Source of the DNA: CAUZSN01 sp963582345
GTDB taxonomy: Bacteria; Planctomycetota; Planctomycetia; Planctomycetales; Planctomycetaceae
Direction: 5' to 3'
DNA: 44,223 nt
Assembly (NCBI GenBank): GCA_963582345.1
Contig: CAUZSN010000009.1
Coordinates: forward strand, 1 to 44,223
A model generated the notes under the pieces. The model did not search any database. It was not told where the DNA came from and worked only from the letters and a program-made list of their open reading frames with translations. The position numbers and the translations under genes are program-made. Positions 34,626 through 41,773 of this stretch are shown here, piece by piece. The first letter of the stretch is position 1. Every line of letters begins with the position of its first letter.

Positions 34626-36893
34626 ATGAAAAAATCAGTAATGGCAATGCTGCCGGCTGAGCTGGCCGATGTGGCCGAGCCCTTACATCGAGAGGATGAG
34701 CTGCTCACCGCAGACGAGTTGAAATCTCTGTCGGTATTCGACGAGCTAAAGAAAACTCCGTCATTTGAAAAGTTTCCAGGGTTCGTCGTTTTGCGACACG
34801 GAGCCGAAGGACGTCTGATGTGCTCGCAGGGTGATGCTGGAGCGACGGCTTTCTTGATTCTAACGACTCAGGACATTTTGAAGCTTCGCCAAGGACAAGT
34901 GGCTGTGATCCGAAAAATACTGGAAGCCAGAGCCACCGGTTGTTCCAGAGAAAAACGGCATCAATACTTCGATGATTTGACCAAACAAGAATTGCACGAC
35001 CGCGAACAAAAGTTGATCAACGAGATCGGATGGTTGCACGAGCGACTGCAGCTATTTCAGAGCAAAGACCATGTGGACGACATGTCGTTGCGCCAAGTGG
35101 CGTCGGCTAATTTACTTATCGACATGGATGGTAATCGGCCGCGCCGCGGTTTATTGCATCGATTGGTGAGTGCGCTGAGCCGACACAATGTCCACACTGA
35201 TGCTAGCCGCCCAGCATCCATTCCGATCGATGGACCAGCCGACATCGACACCGAGACATTGCATGCTCCGTTGTTCGAGGGTGAATTGTTTGGCGAAATG
35301 AGTTGTATGAACCGTGCTCCCCGTTCCGCGACAGTCATCGTCACTCGCGAATGTTACATGTTGGAAATAATCCGCAACGTACTGGACACGCTGCACAATG
35401 ATCACAACTACAAAAAACAAATGGACCAGACCTACCGACAGCGAGTGCTTAAAAACCACGTACGGCGAATGTCGATTTTCGAAGATTTGACCGACGACGA
35501 GTTTGCTCGTCTAGAAGATTCCATCGAATTGGTCGACTTCGATTCTGGCTCGCTCATTTTCGAGGAGCACGAGCCGTCTGACTGCTTTTATGTTGTTCGC
35601 AGCGGGCTGGTGAAAGTCGTCAGCAATGCGTGGTGTCAGGTCCACGAAATGGAATTCACAGACTCGCTTTGGAATTCCATTTGCAGTGAGCTCGCCAATG
35701 TAATGCAATTGATATCGCGTGCGTGTTCGCCAGAAATCCACGATAAGCTTCGAGAATTTGTAGACGAAACCACATTGACCGACCAACAGAAACAGACGTT
35801 GTTGCAGGCGCTAAATGATTTTATTCTTCAACCGAACATCCCCAAAAAACTGGGTCGCAAGACCGTGGAAATTGTTGAAGCAATCGGTAGTGAGCAAGTG
35901 AATGCTGCCGTCGCCGGTTTCCCAGAAGCAACCGCAAACTGGTCAGACCTGGAACGCCGGACCTTTTACCGATTGCTTCTAGAGCATAATTGCCCGACGG
36001 GCATGCCTCGTCGCGCGGCCAACGCTGGGCCACGGCGTACACTGACGTATCTCGGACGCGGCGATTTCTTCGGCGAGATTGGCATGATTTTGGGACAGCC
36101 CCGCAGTGCGACCTGTTACGCCTACGATCATCCGGACGGCGGCTACGATCAGCGGATTCCCGATTCCAGAACTGGCGCTGTTCCCTCACGAGTCGAATTG
36201 GTCCGTATCGGAAAACAAGAGTTCCATGAATTGCTGCTGTCGTCCCAGAAGCTGCAGCACCGCGTCGCTCAGGTCGTCGCAAAACGCCAAAATCGGTCTG
36301 AGGTAAAAAGCACAGTCAGCGTTACGGAAATTTCTGGAGTCGGCATACAGTCGCCGGAATTCGAGCGATTGGGTTTAATTCAAGGACAGCAATTGATGCT
36401 GATCGATTTAGACCGCTGCACACGCTGCGGTGCCTGTGTCGAGGCGTGCGTCCATTCACACGACGACGGACGAACCAGGCTGTATCTGGACGGACCTCGT
36501 TTCGACAAGTATTTGGTGCCGTTAACCTGCCGCAAGTGCCTGGATCCAGTCTGCATGATCGGTTGTCCTGTGGGAGCGATCAACCGCGGTGATAACGGCG
36601 AGATTCTCATCCGAGACTGGTGCATCGGTTGCCGAATATGTGCCGATCAGTGCCCTTACGGTTCGATTCAAATGAACGAGTTAAAGAACCCGGTCGAGTT
36701 GTCCGTCGAGGAAAAATCTCTGCTGGGCCCTGATACCCAGATCAAAAAAGTCGACGAACGCGCGGTCGTTTGCGATTTGTGCAGCTCGCTGACAAGCCAG
36801 GATCCATCTTGCGTCTACGCTTGCCCGCACGACGCGGCCCTCAGAGTAGACGCACGCGAGTTCTTTTTTGAGCCGGTTCAGGAACGTAGTTAA
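34626..36893 (+). CDS. cyclic-nucleotide-binding / [4Fe-4S] ferredoxin fusion protein
   Basis: A 755-aa soluble protein, no signal peptide. Two CRP-type cNMP-binding domains each have a strand region (about 51-80; 284-331, GSLIFEEHEPSDCFYVVRSG) separated by an insertion of about 130-140 residues from the phosphate-binding cassette: GELFGEMSCMNRAPRSATV (about 219-238) and GDFFGEIGMILGQPRSATC (about 477-497). Both keep the Glu and Arg that hold cAMP/cGMP. The C-terminal part (about 590-740) has 16 Cys in four [4Fe-4S] motifs: CTRCGACVEAC, CRKCLDPVCMIGC, CIGCRICADQC and CDLC-x9-CVYAC, the pattern of NrfC/DmsB/PsrB-type electron-transfer subunits. No DNA-binding HTH is seen. It is the first gene of a five-gene unit with a haem b protein and three cytochromes c. 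I chose the ATG at 34626. Electron transfer tuned by a nucleotide is inference. Confidence 0.88.
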   Translation: MKKSVMAMLPAELADVAEPLHREDELLTADELKSLSVFDELKKTPSFEKFPGFVVLRHGAEGRLMCSQGDAGATAFLILTTQDILKLRQGQVAVIRKILEARATGCSREKRHQYFDDLTKQELHDREQKLINEIGWLHERLQLFQSKDHVDDMSLRQVASANLLIDMDGNRPRRGLLHRLVSALSRHNVHTDASRPASIPIDGPADIDTETLHAPLFEGELFGEMSCMNRAPRSATVIVTRECYMLEIIRNVLDTLHNDHNYKKQMDQTYRQRVLKNHVRRMSIFEDLTDDEFARLEDSIELVDFDSGSLIFEEHEPSDCFYVVRSGLVKVVSNAWCQVHEMEFTDSLWNSICSELANVMQLISRACSPEIHDKLREFVDETTLTDQQKQTLLQALNDFILQPNIPKKLGRKTVEIVEAIGSEQVNAAVAGFPEATANWSDLERRTFYRLLLEHNCPTGMPRRAANAGPRRTLTYLGRGDFFGEIGMILGQPRSATCYAYDHPDGGYDQRIPDSRTGAVPSRVELVRIGKQEFHELLLSSQKLQHRVAQVVAKRQNRSEVKSTVSVTEISGVGIQSPEFERLGLIQGQQLMLIDLDRCTRCGACVEACVHSHDDGRTRLYLDGPRFDKYLVPLTCRKCLDPVCMIGCPVGAINRGDNGEILIRDWCIGCRICADQCPYGSIQMNELKNPVELSVEEKSLLGPDTQIKKVDERAVVCDLCSSLTSQDPSCVYACPHDAALRVDAREFFFEPVQERS

Positions 36894-36924
36894 ACATAAC
36901 CAAATGACGAATATCTTTTAGATT

Positions 36925-38217
36925 GTGCGTGCGAGATTCGTTGTGCTAATAGACAAAACGCATCGAGCTTGGTTCTTAATATCGACGGCAAGTCTGATAC
37001 TTGCAACGGCCTCGTACGGGGTCTACGCGATAAAGGCGCCGAATGGGCCACACGGCGGCAGCGTGATGGGCTTGGTGTACGGAATTTCCGGATCGGCACT
37101 GATGCTCTTCGCCGGCTTGTTGGCAGCGCGAAAGCAAGTTCCGACGTGGCGACTCGGCAGCGCCCAGTTCTGGCTGAGGGGACACATTTGGCTGGGAGCG
37201 CTTAGTGTTCCGCTAATCCTGTTTCATTGCGGCTTCGGCTGGGGTGGTCTATTAGAGAATCTGTTGTGCATCACTTTCGCCGTTGTCATCGCGAGCGGGT
37301 TTTTTGGACTCGCCGTGCAACAGATACTTCCACGGTTTTGGACGACTCGGATACCCTTCGAGACGTTTAACGCACAGGTCCCGTTTCTCTGTCAGTCGAT
37401 GCAGTTTCTTTCCGACAAATTTGTCGCCGAAAAATGCGGGAAACTGGACGTGGCGTTCGAGCCCCTGAAACCGGTCGCTCAAGCGGTCGCTAGGCAAAAG
37501 AAATGGCTGAAGCGTGAAAGCGACTTCGAAAACTTGCTATTTAACATATATTCCACTGCGCCGACTCCGGCCAAGAAAGAGCGGCCCACCGCAAAAAAAA
37601 ACGCCGTAACGCCAAAACCGAAGTCCGCGGAGCCCAAGTCGGACATGTCACCCTTGAAACAAATGCGAGCCCAAGAGGCACAAGCAACGAAGGATTCGGA
37701 CGGGTCCGGAAAGCCGACTCAGCCGAAATCACCTCTCCAATTGGCTCGCACTCAGGCAGCCAATGCAGAACAGCTGAACAAACCGAAATCGCCTTTGGAA
37801 TTAACCCACGCCCAAGGCGCGAAGGCAAGAAAAACGATGCCGACCGTGGCTCAAGCCAAGGAAAAAACGAAGAAAAATTCTCTCCAGCAGCCGGTACTGC
37901 GAACGGCCGAACTGAAAGAGTTCTATGTGAACGCTGTGCGGCCCTACTTAGACGCACACGGAAATCCGCCACAGCTCGGCGGCAAGTCAGATGCGAAACG
38001 AGTTTTCGCGCAAATGCGAGCCAATTTGCCGGTTGAGTTGCACGACGCATTGATGCGTCTTGAAGCGAATTGCGAAGAGCGACGTCAATTTGCTATTCAA
38101 CAAAGAATCCACCGCTGGATGCACTATTGGTTGTTCGTCCACATTCCGATTTCAATCGTTTTGCTGGTTTTGTTGGCGGCACATGCTATCGTCAGTTTAC
38201 GCGTTGTACCGTTTTGA
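36925..38217 (+). CDS. membrane protein with two H-x13-H pairs, probable diheme b protein
   Basis: A 430-aa membrane protein. Four helices lie in the first ~130 residues (WFLISTASLILATASYGVYA; GLVYGISGSALMLFAGLL; IWLGALSVPLILFHCGFGW; LENLLCITFAVVIASGFF), then a soluble region to about 385 and one C-terminal helix. Two His pairs stand out: His87/His101 and His406/His420, both H-x13-H, the spacing of b-haem ligands in cytochrome b. A two-haem quinone-interacting or ferric-reductase-like protein is therefore plausible. The soluble insert holds three repeats of the type SPL-x5-6-[RHA]-[AT]-Q (see findings). It begins 31 bp after the FeS protein and is the obvious membrane partner. The GTG at 36925 is used; there is no close ATG. 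Confidence 0.7.
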   Translation: MRARFVVLIDKTHRAWFLISTASLILATASYGVYAIKAPNGPHGGSVMGLVYGISGSALMLFAGLLAARKQVPTWRLGSAQFWLRGHIWLGALSVPLILFHCGFGWGGLLENLLCITFAVVIASGFFGLAVQQILPRFWTTRIPFETFNAQVPFLCQSMQFLSDKFVAEKCGKLDVAFEPLKPVAQAVARQKKWLKRESDFENLLFNIYSTAPTPAKKERPTAKKNAVTPKPKSAEPKSDMSPLKQMRAQEAQATKDSDGSGKPTQPKSPLQLARTQAANAEQLNKPKSPLELTHAQGAKARKTMPTVAQAKEKTKKNSLQQPVLRTAELKEFYVNAVRPYLDAHGNPPQLGGKSDAKRVFAQMRANLPVELHDALMRLEANCEERRQFAIQQRIHRWMHYWLFVHIPISIVLLVLLAAHAIVSLRVVPF

Positions 38218-38310
38218 ATTGCCGCCGGAGTTTGGAAACGAGTTGACATCTTCGCTTGAATCTTGCGAATGAACTGAATCCGCCTGACGGAAGCGTTGGT
38301 GAGTCGTCAC

Positions 38311-39801
38311 ATGTCAAGCAATCGAACCAGCCGAGAACTCGCGGAACGCGTCGAGATTGAATTTCATAGACGTCCGAACCAATTGCGACATGTGGCGTGG
38401 TGGACGTCGCTATTGGCTGGATTCGTTTCGGCCGTGTCGCTGGCTTTTGCCTTCGCCCACGGCGACTACCGAATCTTCGATGCGGGTCCGCTATCGACAC
38501 CACACAAGATGTTCGAAAATGACTGTGCCAAGTGCCACAAAAACTGGGCGCCGCTACGAAGGCTGGTGAATCTCGACAATAACATCCACTCGGTGGACAA
38601 CAAATTGTGTACGACATGTCACGATGGACCGGTTCATCACAACAACCAGATCCCCGCACATCACAACATTTCTTGTGCGTTCTGTCATCGTGAACATCAC
38701 GGAGACCAGGATCTGACCCGAATGTCCAACCTGCATTGCATATTGTGCCACTCGGATTTGAAGACGACCCACGGTCCTTCGAAGACATTTGCCCGAACTA
38801 TTGACCTCTTTGATTCAGAGGGTGGTCATCCCGAATTCGCAGTCCACCGGCTATGGGCAACCGATTCTGAACAAACCACCCTTGGCGAATCGCACGCAGC
38901 CCAATCCGTAATGTCTTATTTCCAACGTCAGGGTGAAACCACTGCCCGATGGCAGGACCGGGCACGGATACGATTCAACCATGCGGCCCACCTGAAAGAA
39001 GAACGGAAAAATGGGAAACTCGTCTACGGTCTAGTCGGCCAAGACGTCCAGTTCACCGATTTGTCGCGAAGCTGCCAGACGTGTCACCTGCTGGACGCAG
39101 AGCGTCGTTATATACTTCCGATCAATTACGAGCAGCACTGCGCCGAGTGCCATCCGCTTTTCTTCGACAACCAAAACTTTCCGGGAAAAGAAGTACCGCA
39201 TCACGAACCGGAATTGGTCCGAGGCTTCTTAACGGACCTCTATACCTTGCAGACGTTGGACGGACGAAAGCCAATTTTTCAGGCACAGCCCGAAATAGTT
39301 CGTCGAATCCCCGGTCGACAATTTCGGCAGGAGCTAACAGCCGAAGAAGCCCAATCCGTGAAGGCTCGAGTTCAAGCCGCAGAACGGGTTGCCCGGACCC
39401 ATTCGCATACTCTTTTTGGCTACGAGGCGGAAGGTGGCTGCCGTTACTGTCACACCGTAAAACAACCACTCGGCACAAAAAATTGGCACATCGAACCGCC
39501 TAACATTCCGGTTCGCTGGATGTCTCACAGCCGATTCCGGCACGACAGCCACCGTTTCATGAGCTGTACGTCTTGTCATACAGGCGTTGTGAACAGCAAG
39601 AGTACCGGCGAAGTATTGCTGCCGTCGATTAAGGTGTGTTTACAATGTCACACCTCCAAACCAAGCACAGAAATGGCCACGGCTTGGGGCTCCATTACCG
39701 GTGCACGAACGGAGTGTGTCGAGTGTCACACTTATCACGATCGTAGCGGAGAACACTTTGGCGGGCCGTTCGATGTCACAGGAAAGCACCGAGACAAGTA
39801 G
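38311..39801 (+). CDS. membrane-anchored decaheme c-type cytochrome
   Basis: A 496-aa cytochrome with ten CxxCH haem-binding motifs: CAKCH, CTTCH, CAFCH, CILCH, CQTCH, CAECH, CRYCH, CTSCH, CLQCH and CVECH. An N-terminal helix (WWTSLLAGFVSAVSLAFAFA, about 28-50) is preceded by a polar, charged stretch, so it is anchored with the haems in the periplasm. Many extra His (for example VHHNNQIPAHHN, HREHHGD) can serve as axial ligands. Four haems lie before residue 160, two in the middle and four near the C terminus, with a non-haem stretch between. I chose the ATG at 38311; two earlier in-frame codons (TTG, GTG) are less likely. Likely role: accept electrons from the b-type protein, by context. Confidence 0.93.
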   Translation: MSSNRTSRELAERVEIEFHRRPNQLRHVAWWTSLLAGFVSAVSLAFAFAHGDYRIFDAGPLSTPHKMFENDCAKCHKNWAPLRRLVNLDNNIHSVDNKLCTTCHDGPVHHNNQIPAHHNISCAFCHREHHGDQDLTRMSNLHCILCHSDLKTTHGPSKTFARTIDLFDSEGGHPEFAVHRLWATDSEQTTLGESHAAQSVMSYFQRQGETTARWQDRARIRFNHAAHLKEERKNGKLVYGLVGQDVQFTDLSRSCQTCHLLDAERRYILPINYEQHCAECHPLFFDNQNFPGKEVPHHEPELVRGFLTDLYTLQTLDGRKPIFQAQPEIVRRIPGRQFRQELTAEEAQSVKARVQAAERVARTHSHTLFGYEAEGGCRYCHTVKQPLGTKNWHIEPPNIPVRWMSHSRFRHDSHRFMSCTSCHTGVVNSKSTGEVLLPSIKVCLQCHTSKPSTEMATAWGSITGARTECVECHTYHDRSGEHFGGPFDVTGKHRDK

Positions 39802-40261
39802 CACAATGCAACCTGGACGCGCAAAAGTTCAAAGATATGGTTCATACAGTTCTGGATCCAATACCATTACGACAGGCTTGAAACATATGGGTTTGATGCT
39901 GCGAATTCTTAGATCACGAGTTCCCGAATTCGACGTTTTCACAGATCGGACTCGCAATAGCCACAAAGCGGCGACGATCTGTTGTGCCGGACATCAGTCC
40001 GCGCTTTTATACAAATCGTGTTGGAATTCCCGTGGGTATCACCCACGTTGGGGATTAACTGGGCCTTGGTTTGTTCCAGTTCCCAGGCTGATCGGCCTGG
40101 GATTTCGGGTTCTGGCCCTTTGGGCCAGCCAATTTTTCCCCGTAGGGGCAAAACACAATAGCCCAGGTCATTGGCCTGAGATTTTTGGCGCAACTGACAG
40201 TCGTCAAGCCCCAACGGAGCCCTCCTGTTTCTGTATAACAACACGGCACCATTTCGGTGAG
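39802..40261. repeat. intergenic region with a seven-hairpin cluster
   Basis: 460 bp between two cytochrome genes. Seven short stems occur in 39988-40178: CGGAC-ATCA-GTCCG (39988-40001), CGTGGGT-ATC-ACCCACG (40031-40047), AACTGG-N13-CCAGTT (40057-40081), TCCCAGGC-N6-GCCTGGGA (40081-40102), CTGGCCC-TTT-GGGCCAG (40112-40128), TTTTCCCC-GTA-GGGGcAAAA (40134-40153, one bulge) and CAGGTC-ATT-GGCCTG (40164-40178, one G-T pair). The plus-strand frame is open through the region, but its translation is not protein-like. I recall similar G/C-rich hairpin strings between genes in other planctomycete genomes, without an exact match in memory. Confidence 0.8.
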
Positions 40262-41773
40262 TTGTCACATGCGAATTCACAAGAGCCCCGGAAGGATGGC
40301 TCCTTTGCCCGCTTACTCCTTGTCGTATCAGTTGCCATACCTGGATGGTTAGCGTTGCCGAACGATTCCAGTCAAGGCGGCGAACCTTTGACTGGACTAC
40401 ACCGAATGGCGTCCGCCGATTCGCCAACAGACAACCTGACGAGAAGCAATGGGCACCAACGTCCATTGTTTAAGTTTGTCGGTGCCGGATCGTGCGCCGC
40501 GGCAAATTGTCATGGCGGCGATGGGTCGCGCGGAGCGATCGGAAGCGAGTATAGTATCTGGATTCAACAAGATCCGCACGCTCGAGCTTACACGGTTTTG
40601 TTTAGCGATTTATCACAGCTAATAACAGCGCAGCTCCGTCTCGAAACACCAGCCCATCAGTCTGCAATGTGTCTGAACTGTCATGCACCGCATTCGGCTT
40701 CGCCACAACTGATGGACGGTGTTACTTGTGAGAGCTGTCACGGTCCGGCAGAAAAATGGTTAAAGTTGCATGTGCAGCGCGACTGGGAAGACAACGACCG
40801 CTGGGAAAAGGCCGACAAGGGATTTCATTATACCAAAGACATCCTGACTCGTGCTCGCGTCTGTGTCGAGTGTCATGTCGGTTCACAGGAACGTGACGTC
40901 AATCACGACTTGATCGCAGCCGGTCATCCACGTTTGTTTTTTGAACTCTCTGCATTTCACGCCAATATGCCGAAGCACTGGCCAGTGAGAGACGACCTCG
41001 CTCGCCAGTCGCCGGACGGTAAACGACCTAATCAATCATACTTTGAGGCAAAACTGTGGGCCGTCGGTCAAGTCGCCTCGGCCGAAGCCGCCGTCGAGCT
41101 ACTCGTATCACGAGTGAGTAGCGAGGAGGCTATATGGCCGGAATTCGCGGAGCATGGTTGCTTTGCCTGCCACCACGATTTAACGGCAAATAGTTGGCGG
41201 CAAGAACGCGCATTCCCCAACCGACGTCCCGGAAGTTATCCGTGGAGCACCTGGTCTTTTCCATTGTTTACGGAGGTAGGAGACGAATTAATTAGTGCCG
41301 ACCTGAAAATTATTCAGGATGTCTCGGCCAAACTCGAGGAAGAAATGAGCAAATCCTACCCCGAGCCTACGGAAGTGAAACATCACGCTCAAGTTCTACG
41401 AGAGAATCTATCCGATTGCGCTAAGGTGCTGAATTCTCAGTCATACACACTTCAGGACCTGAGCACTCTGTTGATTCGCTTTACCACCGATGAAGGAAAA
41501 CTAGAGCCGCAAAATTGGGATGCGGCGACCCAGCTCTATCTGGCACTAGTTGCCGTCCATCAGGGATTCAGCGACTTGCAGCCGAGCGGGAAAACTCAGA
41601 CACATGCCAAACACGCTATCGATGCTTCGCTGGAAAACATCCGCAAGCAACTAGAGTTTCGGCAAGGTTTCAACAGTCCGAAGGAATTCTCACCTGATGC
41701 CATAAGACACGAACTGTATCGAATCCAACAGCTTCTAAAATCTGACTGGTGTAAGGCTCATGCCCAGCAATAG
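40262..41773 (+). CDS. five-haem c-type cytochrome (cytochrome c554-like), copy 1
   Basis: About 503 aa from a TTG start at 40262, with an uncleaved-signal or signal peptide (FARLLLVVSVAIPGWLALP) and five haem motifs: CAAANCH (a CX4CH motif), CLNCH, CESCH, CVECH and CFACHH. The context of the second half is GPAEKWLKLHVQ, AAGHPRLFFEL and KHW, typical of planctomycete cytochrome c554-like proteins. The start is unsettled: ATG 40269 lies in another frame and stops after 27 codons; joining it to the main frame would need a shift near 40300, giving MRIHKSPGR before the same signal. It lies after the hairpin cluster and overlaps copy 2 by 14 bp. Periplasmic electron carriage is expected; no enzyme activity is evident. 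Confidence 0.82.
   Translation: MSHANSQEPRKDGSFARLLLVVSVAIPGWLALPNDSSQGGEPLTGLHRMASADSPTDNLTRSNGHQRPLFKFVGAGSCAAANCHGGDGSRGAIGSEYSIWIQQDPHARAYTVLFSDLSQLITAQLRLETPAHQSAMCLNCHAPHSASPQLMDGVTCESCHGPAEKWLKLHVQRDWEDNDRWEKADKGFHYTKDILTRARVCVECHVGSQERDVNHDLIAAGHPRLFFELSAFHANMPKHWPVRDDLARQSPDGKRPNQSYFEAKLWAVGQVASAEAAVELLVSRVSSEEAIWPEFAEHGCFACHHDLTANSWRQERAFPNRRPGSYPWSTWSFPLFTEVGDELISADLKIIQDVSAKLEEEMSKSYPEPTEVKHHAQVLRENLSDCAKVLNSQSYTLQDLSTLLIRFTTDEGKLEPQNWDAATQLYLALVAVHQGFSDLQPSGKTQTHAKHAIDASLENIRKQLEFRQGFNSPKEFSPDAIRHELYRIQQLLKSDWCKAHAQQ

Noticed and set aside
39334..39579. Overlapping frames within the decaheme gene
   Set aside because: They run antisense or out of frame to ten regularly placed CxxCH motifs.
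39701..40261. Extension of the copy-1 cytochrome frame to an upstream start at 39701
   Set aside because: The frame is open, but it overlaps the decaheme gene and then runs through the hairpin cluster with non-protein-like sequence; the signal peptide appears only after 40262.
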